Assembly (NCBI GenBank): GCA_955652845.1
Contig: CATPBY010000135.1
Span: forward strand, 1-5,491
DNA: 5,491 nt
Direction of reading: 5' to 3'
DNA from: an uncultured Terriglobales bacterium
Lineage (GTDB): Bacteria > Acidobacteriota > Terriglobia > Terriglobales > Acidobacteriaceae
Shown one piece after another: positions 1-5,116 of the stretch. The notes under the pieces were generated by a model that was not told the origin of the DNA, did not search any database, and saw nothing but the letters and a program-made list of their open reading frames with translations. A program made the translations under genes and the position numbers. Each line of letters opens with the position of its first letter. Positions within the stretch are counted from its first letter, which is position 1.

Positions 1-680
1 ATATCGCGCAGGGCAAACACACTGAGCGATTTGAAGAGCGCGCCCGGCACATTTTTTAGCTGGAAAACGATGGAAGTCTTGTTGGCGCCCTGAGCGACCA
101 GGCGGTGATAGTCCGCGCTTCCCTTCTTCGTTCGCACGCCCCCCAGTTTGCGAATCAGAAAGAAGCGAGTGAAGTTGCGCTTGTCATCTTCAATGCTCGA
201 CTCCAGAATCTTGCCCGAGTACTCGCGCGCGGCCTGACGTCCAGCGATACCCGCGGCATCTTTCAGCCGGTTGGCAATCACGTGCTTCACGCTGCCTGCG
301 GTGTCATAGAACGGAACGGCCTCAATTTTCGGATGCCGGCGGAAAAAATCACGACACTGGTCCAGAGCGACGGGATGCGACAGCACTCGCCGCAACGATG
401 CCTGCTGTACCCCAGGCATGGCGATTACATTGTGCACGATGCGCAGCAAGTATTCGCCCTGAATGAAAACCTGCCGCGTCAGCATAAGATCGGCATGCTC
501 GGCCACGGTTCCCGCCAGCGTGTTCTCAATCGGAATGACCGCAGCTGCAACCGATCCGCGCTCCAGGCGGTCGAACACCTCCGCCGACCGTGCACAAGGC
601 ACGACCGTACACCGCCGCAGCATTCGTCCTGCCGCCTCATGACTGAACGACCCGAGTTCCCCTTGGATCGCAACTTTCAT
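1..680 (-). CDS. pheA: Prephenate dehydratase, monofunctional, C-terminus cut by window edge
   Basis: Converts prephenate to phenylpyruvate in the cytoplasmic phenylalanine pathway. The 226 visible residues start directly with the dehydratase domain (MKVAIQGELGSFSHEAA), so there is no fused N-terminal chorismate mutase. Family motifs in order are PIENTLAG (50-57), SHPVALDQC (101-109), DTAGSVK (126-132) and NFTRF (169-173); the last holds the catalytic Thr of the known T-R-F motif. From about residue 201 (KTSIVFQLKNVPGALF) the regulatory ACT domain begins, which in this family binds phenylalanine for feedback inhibition; the window ends before its ESRP motif. The ATG at 678-680 is chosen because an in-frame stop lies about nine codons upstream with no other start between. 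The Shine-Dalgarno is weak (GGGAAC). The acetyltransferase gene lies upstream on the same strand across a 184-base gap full of repeats. Identification is firm; only the 3' end is missing. Confidence 0.95.
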   Translation of the reverse strand, partial: MKVAIQGELGSFSHEAAGRMLRRCTVVPCARSAEVFDRLERGSVAAAVIPIENTLAGTVAEHADLMLTRQVFIQGEYLLRIVHNVIAMPGVQQASLRRVLSHPVALDQCRDFFRRHPKIEAVPFYDTAGSVKHVIANRLKDAAGIAGRQAAREYSGKILESSIEDDKRNFTRFFLIRKLGGVRTKKGSADYHRLVAQGANKTSIVFQLKNVPGALFKSLSVFALRD

Positions 681-703
681 ATCATCGTTCCCGGATAGCG
701 CAA

Positions 704-731
704 GTTATTCGTAGAACGCCTATCAGCGCAA
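704..731 (-). promoter_or_regulatory. Weak candidate promoter for pheA
   Basis: On the minus strand a TTGCGC hexamer (726-731) is followed after 16 bases by AATAAC (704-709), which matches four of six positions of the sigma-70 -10 box. Transcription would start about 17 bases before the pheA start codon. The -35 match is poor (TTG only), so this is the best candidate in the gap rather than a confident call. Confidence 0.28.
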
Positions 732-733
732 AT

Positions 734-768
734 GAACTGTAGCAAAGAACTGTACCAAGAGAGCTGTA
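734..768. repeat. Three short tandem repeats, GA(A/G)CTGTA
   Basis: GAACTGTA occurs at 734-741 and 747-754, and GAGCTGTA at 761-768, giving spacings of 13 and 14 bases. The third copy runs into the left arm of the adjacent palindrome (766-792). Read on the minus strand these are TACAGTTC repeats just upstream of the candidate pheA promoter, so they could be operator half-sites. They could also be degenerate remnants of the palindrome's flank. Confidence 0.55.
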
Positions 769-792
769 GCGCCGCCGTCTAGGCGGCTGTCG
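766..792 (+). repeat. Interspersed palindromic (REP-like) repeat, copy A
   Basis: A 27-base element starting GTAGC and ending TGTCG, with stem GCCGCC (771-776), five-base loop and GGCGGC (782-787). It matches the reverse complement of copy B (833-859) at 23 of 27 positions and is related to copy C (4959-4985). One stem pair differs compensatorily from B and C (C-G here, G-C there). I recall this type of element as common between genes in Acidobacteriota. It lies between the acetyltransferase and pheA. Confidence 0.8.
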
Positions 793-812
793 TGAAGGCC
801 CCGCCCGCACAT

Positions 813-833
813 GCGAGGGCATGATGCCCTCGC
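813..833. repeat. Perfect palindrome inside the repeat cluster
   Basis: GCGAGGGC (813-820) and GCCCTCGC (826-833) form an 8-bp perfect stem around the loop ATGAT; as DNA the symmetry extends to 10 bp per arm around one central base. It directly abuts copy B of the REP-like repeat and has the same five-base loop size. It may be the second module of a composite REP element or part of a bidirectional terminator, but there is no T-tract beside it. Confidence 0.7.
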
Positions 834-859
834 GACAGCCGGCAAGATGCCGGCGCTAC
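833..859 (-). repeat. Interspersed palindromic (REP-like) repeat, copy B, inverted
   Basis: The reverse complement of this stretch reads GTAGC, stem GCCGGC, loop ATCTT, stem GCCGGC, TGTCG, the same 27-base plan as copy A. Copies A and B therefore face each other around the 813-833 palindrome, an arrangement seen in paired REP elements. The copy ends five bases from the stop codon of the acetyltransferase gene, so it probably lies in that transcript's 3' end, where such hairpins can stabilise or terminate RNA. Confidence 0.8.
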
Positions 860-864
860 GCCGA

Positions 865-1371
865 TCAGCTCAATTCTTTTTTCATAACGATCGCGTCCAC
901 GCCATTGGAATAGTAGCGCGGCCAGGTCCGGATGACGCTGTAACCGTGCCGCTTGTAGAACGACAAGGCCGCGACATTGTCCACCGCAGTTTCCAGTCCT
1001 ACAGCGCGGGACCCTTCGGCACGCAAGCGATCTTCGGCAGCCCGCAACAGCAGCGATCCTACGCCCAGGCGCCTCGCCGCTGTATCTACGTCGATGGTAA
1101 TGACGTGTGCAGTCGAACCGTCATGCACCACGATGAAACCAGCGATCTTGTTTTCGTCGGCATTCGTGGCCACTAGAGTGAACGATCCTCGCCGTCGTAC
1201 ATAGGCCTTGAGTTCCTGCTTCGAATACGAGATTCCCGGCGGAAAGCATTCCTGGTCCATGCGCCAAAGCGCTTCGAGATCTTCCGGCATGAAGTCGCGG
1301 ATCACGAAGCTCACGGCGCCATTGTAGACGCTGATGATGCGTGGAGCGCCAACGGAACGTAGCCCTATCAA
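865..1371 (-). CDS. RimI-like GNAT N-acetyltransferase
   Basis: A GNAT-fold acetyltransferase that would transfer an acetyl group from acetyl-CoA to an amine, in RimI-type enzymes the N-terminal amine of a protein such as ribosomal S18. In the 168-residue reading, the fold begins near residue 22 (FVIRDFMPEDLEALWRMD). The acetyl-CoA pyrophosphate loop is R100-x-x-G-x-G105 after strand VITIDVD, followed by ETAVDNVAALSFYKRHGY (127-144) and a RimI-like end (RYYSNGVDAIVM, 152-163). The start is uncertain. The TTG at 1369-1371 follows an in-frame stop immediately and has an AGGG six bases upstream. A GTG at 1312-1314 would give 149 residues, the usual RimI length, but has no clear Shine-Dalgarno. 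The REP cluster begins five bases past the stop. The fold is clear; substrate is not shown, since no tsaB or other RimI-type neighbour is visible. Confidence 0.88.
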   Translation of the reverse strand: MIGLRSVGAPRIISVYNGAVSFVIRDFMPEDLEALWRMDQECFPPGISYSKQELKAYVRRRGSFTLVATNADENKIAGFIVVHDGSTAHVITIDVDTAARRLGVGSLLLRAAEDRLRAEGSRAVGLETAVDNVAALSFYKRHGYSVIRTWPRYYSNGVDAIVMKKELS

Positions 1372-1497
1372 TTACACCCTGGGTTTTCCACAGCCCTCCA
1401 CCGGGAGTTTCGGAGAAAATGTGGTTGAGGCCTATTGTCCCCTTGCTCGGGTCGCAACCTCGGACGTACCATCAGCATCAGAGGACTGTGTGAAGAC

Positions 1498-2160
1498 GTG
1501 GTGGGACGCCTTCTAGTCATCGACGTCGTCGGCGCGGTGGCGGCCCTGGGGATCTGGTACTTCCTCTTTGCCGCATACAACCGTCGCAAAGGAACCGAGG
1601 CGCTGCGCTGGGTGCAGTCGGCCTGCGCCGGTAAAGGACGCATCCTCGACTGGCACTGGCTCAATAGTCACCGCCTCCATGCCCGCCTTCACTTTCCCTC
1701 GCGCAGCTTTGAAAACGCTCGTCTGACCATGAAGTTCAGGCCGCGCGCTTTGCCAGTCCACTGGCTGCTAAGCTGCTGGCACAAACAGAAAGAGACCTTG
1801 ACCTTCGAGGCCGACCTGGGCGGCTCGCCTAGCTTCAATCTCGAAGTCGTGCGCCACCGCTGGTGTGCTCACAGCCGCGGAGTAACTGCCATCCGCCGCG
1901 ACGAGCGCCAGTGGGACGTCTACGAGCCTGGCCCCATCGTTCTCACCACCCGCACCCACTGGAAGCAGGATTCTACTCCGGAACTCAATACTCTGATGAC
2001 CGTGCGCGAGCAGGACGTGTTGCAGGTTCGCTTTCGCCCGGAGTCCCCGCAATTTTCCGCCACGATCTCGCTGGACGCGCTTTATGATCCGAAAACCGCC
2101 TCGGGCTTCCTCACCACCCTGCGCGAGTTAGCCGCGGGCGCCTCAGCCCACCGCCAGTAA
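1498..2160 (+). CDS. Uncharacterised protein with one N-terminal membrane anchor
   Basis: I do not recognise this gene. From GTG at 1498 it encodes 220 residues. One hydrophobic segment lies near the N-terminus (LLVIDVVGAVAALGIWYFLF, residues 5-24), followed at once by NRRKG. By the positive-inside rule this suggests the N-terminus outside and a cytoplasmic domain of about 190 residues. That domain has no Cys-pair, nucleotide-binding or protease motif I can identify. It is rich in Trp, Arg and His (LDWHWLNSHRLHARLHF, then HRWCAHSRG) and looks strand-rich and soluble. The start is uncertain: the frame stays open back to a TTG at 1435, but those extra 21 residues look unlike coding sequence, while GAGGA at 1481-1485 lies about 12 bases before the GTG pair at 1498/1501. 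It is divergent from the acetyltransferase and 114 bases ahead of the protease gene. Codon use fits a real gene. Confidence 0.75.
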   Translation: MVGRLLVIDVVGAVAALGIWYFLFAAYNRRKGTEALRWVQSACAGKGRILDWHWLNSHRLHARLHFPSRSFENARLTMKFRPRALPVHWLLSCWHKQKETLTFEADLGGSPSFNLEVVRHRWCAHSRGVTAIRRDERQWDVYEPGPIVLTTRTHWKQDSTPELNTLMTVREQDVLQVRFRPESPQFSATISLDALYDPKTASGFLTTLRELAAGASAHRQ

Positions 2161-2175
2161 TCGCGCAGCTTGCTT

Positions 2176-2201
2176 CACTCTCGCATTTCTTGCGAGAAGT
2201 G
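2176..2201. terminator. Hairpin after the uncharacterised gene, possible weak terminator
   Basis: TCTCGCA (2179-2185), loop TTTCT and TGCGAGA (2191-2197) form a perfect 7-bp stem, extended by CAC/GTG across a one-base bulge. It begins about 16 bases past the stop codon. No proper T-tract follows (GCGGGCTTTACTT), so intrinsic termination would be weak; it may only protect the 3' end. Confidence 0.4.
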
Positions 2202-2231
2202 CGGGCTTTACTTCGGATAAGTCCTCCCATG

Positions 2232-2258
2232 TTGATCGAATACGCTAGCGCGGATAAT
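2232..2258 (+). promoter_or_regulatory. Candidate promoter for the M50 protease
   Basis: TTGATC (2232-2237) and GATAAT (2253-2258) resemble sigma-70 -35 and -10 boxes, the -10 matching five of six, but the spacer is only 15 bases. Transcription would start near 2265, leaving an untranslated leader of about ten bases without a recognisable Shine-Dalgarno before the ATG at 2275, so translation could be nearly leaderless. Confidence 0.35.
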
Positions 2259-2274
2259 GCAGTAGACTGCCCAC

Positions 2275-3195
2275 ATGCCCACGGCTCGCCAGGGATCGAT
2301 CCGCCTATTTCGTTTCAGCGGAATTGACGTGTTTCTCCATTGGTCCTGGTTTCTGGTGGCGGCGTACGAAATCCAGACCCGAAAGGGAACCTATTCCTCG
2401 GTCACCTGGAATGTGCTGGAGTATCTGGCGCTGTTCTTAATTGTGATGGTCCATGAGTTCGGACACGCGCTGGCTTGCCGTCAAGTTGGAGGCCGGGCGA
2501 ACCAGATCGTTCTCTGGCCTCTCGGAGGCGTGGCATATGTAGACCCGCCGCAACGGCCGGGCGCAACTCTGTGGAGCATCGCGGCGGGGCCGCTGGTCAA
2601 CGTGGTGCTCATGCCGATCTTGTTCTTAGCTGTGATGATCGGCCGCTCCTGGGGATGGCCACAGACAATGCCCGACCTCTACCAGTTGGTGCGAGCCATC
2701 TTCTACATCAACCTGGGGCTGCTGATTTTCAACATCCTCCCAATCTATCCACTCGATGGCGGCCAAATCCTTCGCTCCCTGCTCTGGTTTGTGCTGGGAC
2801 GCGCTCGCAGTCTGATGGTGGCCACAATCCTCGGCCTGATTGGAATCGTAGGGTTCATCGGTCTCGCAATGTGGAGACAAGATGTGTGGTTGGGTGCGAT
2901 CGCGCTCTTCATGCTGATGAGTTGCTGGGGCGGGCTCAAACATGCTCTCGCGCTGTCCCGTTTTGCCAAGCTGCCGCGTCGCGAGGGTTTTGCTTGTCCG
3001 ACCTGCAAGTCAGCGCCGCCGGTTGGTGAGTACTGGAAATGCGGCCAGTGCGGGCAGCCCTTCGACACCTTTCAAACAGCAGCCGTTTGCCCGCGCTGCA
3101 GAGCTCAGTTCGCCCAGACGAAGTGCATCGACTGCGGAGCCTCACATTCCATGAATGAGTGGATGGCCTCCTCCCTCACGTTTTCGAACGTGTAA
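2275..3195 (+). CDS. M50 site-2 protease with C-terminal zinc ribbons
   Basis: An intramembrane zinc metalloprotease of the site-2 protease family, expected to cut transmembrane segments of substrates such as anti-sigma factors or signalling proteins. The 306-residue protein has about six hydrophobic segments (roughly 13-30, 48-68, 98-122, 136-156, 178-199, 203-220). The zinc site HEFGH is at 60-64 in the second segment, and the third metal ligand is D161 in the family motif N153-ILPIYPLDGG. No PDZ or CBS domain is present. Instead the tail (241-287) has four CxxC pairs at C241/C244, C256/C259, C272/C275 and C284/C287, spaced as two four-Cys zinc ribbons. By topology the tail is likely cytoplasmic and might bind substrate, nucleic acid or a partner; that role is inference. 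The ATG start is natural because the membrane core begins within 15 residues, although no Shine-Dalgarno is evident. The target cannot be read from its neighbours. Confidence 0.93.
   Translation: MPTARQGSIRLFRFSGIDVFLHWSWFLVAAYEIQTRKGTYSSVTWNVLEYLALFLIVMVHEFGHALACRQVGGRANQIVLWPLGGVAYVDPPQRPGATLWSIAAGPLVNVVLMPILFLAVMIGRSWGWPQTMPDLYQLVRAIFYINLGLLIFNILPIYPLDGGQILRSLLWFVLGRARSLMVATILGLIGIVGFIGLAMWRQDVWLGAIALFMLMSCWGGLKHALALSRFAKLPRREGFACPTCKSAPPVGEYWKCGQCGQPFDTFQTAAVCPRCRAQFAQTKCIDCGASHSMNEWMASSLTFSNV
3177..3192. repeat. Hairpin with TTCG loop at the end of the protease gene
   Basis: CACGTT (3177-3182), loop TTCG and AACGTG (3187-3192) form a perfect 6-bp hairpin ending one base before the TAA stop codon. 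TTCG is a stabilising tetraloop, though here it is closed by T-A rather than the optimal C-G. No T-tract follows, so it resembles a 3'-end stabilising hairpin more than a terminator. Confidence 0.45.
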
Positions 3196-3375
3196 TTGCA
3201 ACCTCGAGCTGCCTCGCTGCTAACGGGTGACGCCTCGCGTGTGCTCCTGCTCTCTCTTGTGTGCGGACCCTGCAACGGGCGTCGCGATTCCGCCTCTCCT
3301 AGATAAATCTCTTTTATGCTTCTCATCAGCTTTTTCAATTGGCGGGTATTCCGCTCTCGCGCTATCCTTCGTGTT

Positions 3376-3443
3376 CCAAATCAGCGTGTTGAAACCAGCC
3401 ATTTCAACTTCTCTGTATCCGTGATTTGGTTTTGCCTAAATCA
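3376..3443 (+). promoter_or_regulatory. Nested inverted repeats in the glnA leader
   Basis: Three inverted repeats lie 35-100 bases ahead of glnA. The outer pair is CCAAATCA (3376-3383) with TGATTTGG (3422-3429). Inside it is GTTGAAA (3388-3394), seven-base spacer, TTTCAAC (3402-3408). TGATTT (3422-3427) can also pair with AAATCA (3438-3443) across ten bases, so the outer stem and the downstream hairpin exclude each other. This could be a set of operator sites or a leader RNA with alternative folds. It does not match the glnA riboswitch consensus as I remember it, and I see no sigma-54 promoter. The rest of the 282-base gap (3196-3375) shows nothing I can name. Confidence 0.5.
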
Positions 3444-3457
3444 TAAGGTTCTACGCG

Positions 3458-3472
3458 AAGGAGACTGAAGGA
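3458..3472 (+). promoter_or_regulatory. Double Shine-Dalgarno of glnA
   Basis: AAGGAG (3458-3463) and GAAGGA (3467-3472) both precede the ATG at 3478. The second lies five bases away, an optimal distance, and fixes the glnA start. Two purine-rich sites in tandem suggest strong translation, as expected for an abundant assimilation enzyme. Confidence 0.8.
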
Positions 3473-3477
3473 CATCC

Positions 3478-4908
3478 ATGCCCAACGAACTGCGCAATTT
3501 CCTGGCACTCTCGTACGACGAACTCGAAGACCTCAACCTTAAGGCGAAGGAGCAGCGCAAGACGCGCGCCGCAATCCACAAGGTCCAGGAGGACCGCCTC
3601 AAATACTTAACCGACGAGAAGCGGATCAAAGCAGTGACCGTGCTCTTCAGCGATCTCGAAGGCCGGTTGCACATGCTCGACTACGACAAGAAGTTCCTGC
3701 TTAAGAGCTGGGACAACCTCACTTTCGACGGCTCGTCGATCCGCGGCTTCACCGCGCAGCGGGAAAGCGATCTGCGTCTGGGCATCGATTGGGGCGCGTT
3801 CTACTGGGCTCCGGCTGACGTCTTCGGTTCCGGCAAGATCCTGGTATTCGGCGAAGTCATCGACAAGGGTGGAACGTCTTACCCCGGCGACATTCGCGGC
3901 GTACTCAAAAATTACGCCGACGACCTGCACAAGAAAAAGGGATACACCCTCAATGCCGCCAATGAAATCGAAGGCTTTCTGTTCAAGGGGCCCGACGCCG
4001 AGCGTCACTATCACGAAACCGGCAAGTTCGACTATGTCAACACCGGCGGATATTATCACTCTCTTCCCGGCGACCCGCTGCGCACCTTCATTGACACCAC
4101 GGCGGAAGTCCAGCGCGCGATGGGCTTCCAGAACGAAAAGGATCATCCCGAAGTCGCCCCGTCACAGTTTGAAATCAACTACGGCTATGGCGAGGTTGTC
4201 GGCGCCGCCGACCAGATTCAGCTCTATAAGCTGATCTGCCGCCAGGTCGCGACCAACATGGGGCTGACCGCCTCATTCCTGCCGAAGCCGGTGGTCGGCG
4301 TCAACGGCAGCGGCATGCACACCAACGTTTCCGTGAGCACGAACGGCAAGAACTTGTTCTGGGATCCCAAAGGCGAGGAGAACCTCAGCAAGTTCGGTTA
4401 TGAGTTCCTCGACCGCATTCTTACTCACGGCAACGACCTCTGCCTGATCTTCAACTCCAGCGTCAACGCCTATCGCCGCCTCGATCCACACTTTGAGGCG
4501 CCGAACCAACTCAAGGCGTCTGCCGTGGATCGCGGCGCCATGATCCGCATTCCAATCGGCAACGAGCGCAGCATGCGCACGGAAGTGCGCGCAGTAGCGC
4601 CCGACGCCAATCCTTATCTGGTCATGCTGGGGATCTTCAAGACCGGATTGGAAGGCACTACCGCCAAGATCAAGAACCTGCGCCAGGCCGAGCGCTACCT
4701 ACCCGACAACATCTACGATGCCCTCGACAACTTCCGCAAGGCCGAGTGGACCAACTCTCTGCTCGGAGAAGACGTCAAGGGCCGTTACGCGGACCTGAAG
4801 CAGGCCTCCGCGGATCGTTGCCCCCGCGCCCTCGGATCTTTTATCAAAGCCCAGGAAGTCCAGTTCCACCACGAGGTCTACAACCAGTTCCTGTGGAACC
4901 TGTTCTAG
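3478..4908 (+). CDS. glnA: Glutamine synthetase, type I fold, divergent subgroup
   Basis: Joins glutamate and ammonia with ATP to make glutamine, the main cytoplasmic route of ammonium assimilation; family members form dodecamers. The 476 residues carry FDGSSIRGF (83-91), metal-ligand glutamates in EIEGF (163-165) and EVAPSQFE (225-232), the ATP signature KPVVGVNGSGMHTNVS (270-285) with ligand H281, the RRLDPHFEAP flap (333-342) with the catalytic-type Glu E340, and RTEVR (367-371). Three points are unusual. About 50 charged residues precede the beta-grasp domain. The usual NRSALIRIP reads DRGAMIRIP (351-359). The Tyr adenylylation motif near the C-terminus is not recognisable; the region reads RYLPDNIYDAL. 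Control by GlnE adenylylation is therefore unlikely. I recall similar proteins annotated as glutamine synthetase in other phyla. No glnB, amtB or glnK lies beside it; a complex leader precedes it and a strong terminator follows. A related gamma-glutamyl ligase activity is possible but less likely. Confidence 0.93.
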   Translation: MPNELRNFLALSYDELEDLNLKAKEQRKTRAAIHKVQEDRLKYLTDEKRIKAVTVLFSDLEGRLHMLDYDKKFLLKSWDNLTFDGSSIRGFTAQRESDLRLGIDWGAFYWAPADVFGSGKILVFGEVIDKGGTSYPGDIRGVLKNYADDLHKKKGYTLNAANEIEGFLFKGPDAERHYHETGKFDYVNTGGYYHSLPGDPLRTFIDTTAEVQRAMGFQNEKDHPEVAPSQFEINYGYGEVVGAADQIQLYKLICRQVATNMGLTASFLPKPVVGVNGSGMHTNVSVSTNGKNLFWDPKGEENLSKFGYEFLDRILTHGNDLCLIFNSSVNAYRRLDPHFEAPNQLKASAVDRGAMIRIPIGNERSMRTEVRAVAPDANPYLVMLGIFKTGLEGTTAKIKNLRQAERYLPDNIYDALDNFRKAEWTNSLLGEDVKGRYADLKQASADRCPRALGSFIKAQEVQFHHEVYNQFLWNLF

Positions 4909-4926
4909 ACTGCTGTGTTCTGCCAC

Positions 4927-4959
4927 TGCCCCGGTCAAAAGCCGGGGCATTTTGTTTTG
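4927..4959 (+). terminator. Intrinsic terminator of glnA
   Basis: TGCCCCGG (4927-4934), loop TCAAAAG and CCGGGGCA (4942-4949) make a perfect 8-bp GC-rich stem followed by TTTTGTTTTG. It begins 18 bases past the glnA stop codon and is a textbook rho-independent terminator. AAAA in the loop and sequence before the stem offer no matching T-tract in the other direction, so it acts mainly on glnA. Confidence 0.92.
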
Positions 4960-4985
4960 CAGCGCCGGCGTCCCGCCGGCTGTCG
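4959..4985 (+). repeat. Interspersed palindromic (REP-like) repeat, copy C
   Basis: The same 27-base plan as copies A and B: GCAGC, stem GCCGGC, loop GTCCC, stem GCCGGC, TGTCG. It agrees with the reverse complement of copy B at 23 of 27 positions; the stem is identical and all but one of the differences lie in the loop. It begins exactly at the end of the terminator T-tract, in the gap between convergent genes, a typical REP position. Confidence 0.8.
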
Positions 4986-5019
4986 CGTAAGCGTCTCGCC
5001 CGCGCCGGGAAAACACGCA

Positions 5020-5065
5020 GCCTCGGCCGCATTCGTCCGGCGGCAAATGACGATCATCCCGAGGC
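5020..5065. repeat. Inverted repeat between convergent genes
   Basis: GCCTCGG (5020-5026) pairs with CCGAGGC (5059-5065) across 32 bases, and inside it CCGC (5027-5030) can pair with GCGG (5040-5043). On the minus strand this lies about 50 bases past the ankyrin gene's stop codon and could fold in its 3' end. There is no T-tract, and at this GC content the match could be chance. Confidence 0.3.
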
Positions 5066-5116
5066 ATCGCCCCCTTGTCGCCGAAGATCTATGCAACTCC
5101 CGCGACTGTCCCGCTT

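Noticed and set aside
105..698. 197-codon open frame on the plus strand
   Set aside because: It lies antisense to pheA, whose minus-strand translation matches prephenate dehydratase across its length; the plus-strand product resembles nothing and is a shadow.
811..1176. Plus-strand open frame across the REP cluster and the acetyltransferase
   Set aside because: It begins with translated repeat sequence and then runs antisense to a clear GNAT gene.
1384..1392. TTTTCCACA, one mismatch from the DnaA box
   Set aside because: A single site with no cluster, no AT-rich unwinding region and no dnaA/dnaN neighbour does not make an origin.
2475..3029. 184-codon plus-strand frame inside the protease gene
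   Set aside because: It fully overlaps the M50 gene, which has the HExxH and LDG motifs; the alternative product is Arg/Pro-rich and featureless.
3304..3316. AGAT-AA-ATCT followed by CTTTTA as a terminator of the protease gene
   Set aside because: The stem is only 4 bp, AT-rich and with a two-base loop, too weak to be a terminator.
3389..3418. TTGAAA as a -35 box for glnA
   Set aside because: No acceptable -10 hexamer lies 16-18 bases downstream (best is TCTGTA/CTGTAT), and the TTGAAA is explained by the inverted repeat.
3196..3477. Possible sigma-54 promoter or glnA-type glutamine riboswitch ahead of glnA
   Set aside because: No GG-N10-GC pair within TGGCAC/TTGC-like boxes and no match to the glutamine riboswitch core as I remember it; only the inverted repeats can be supported.
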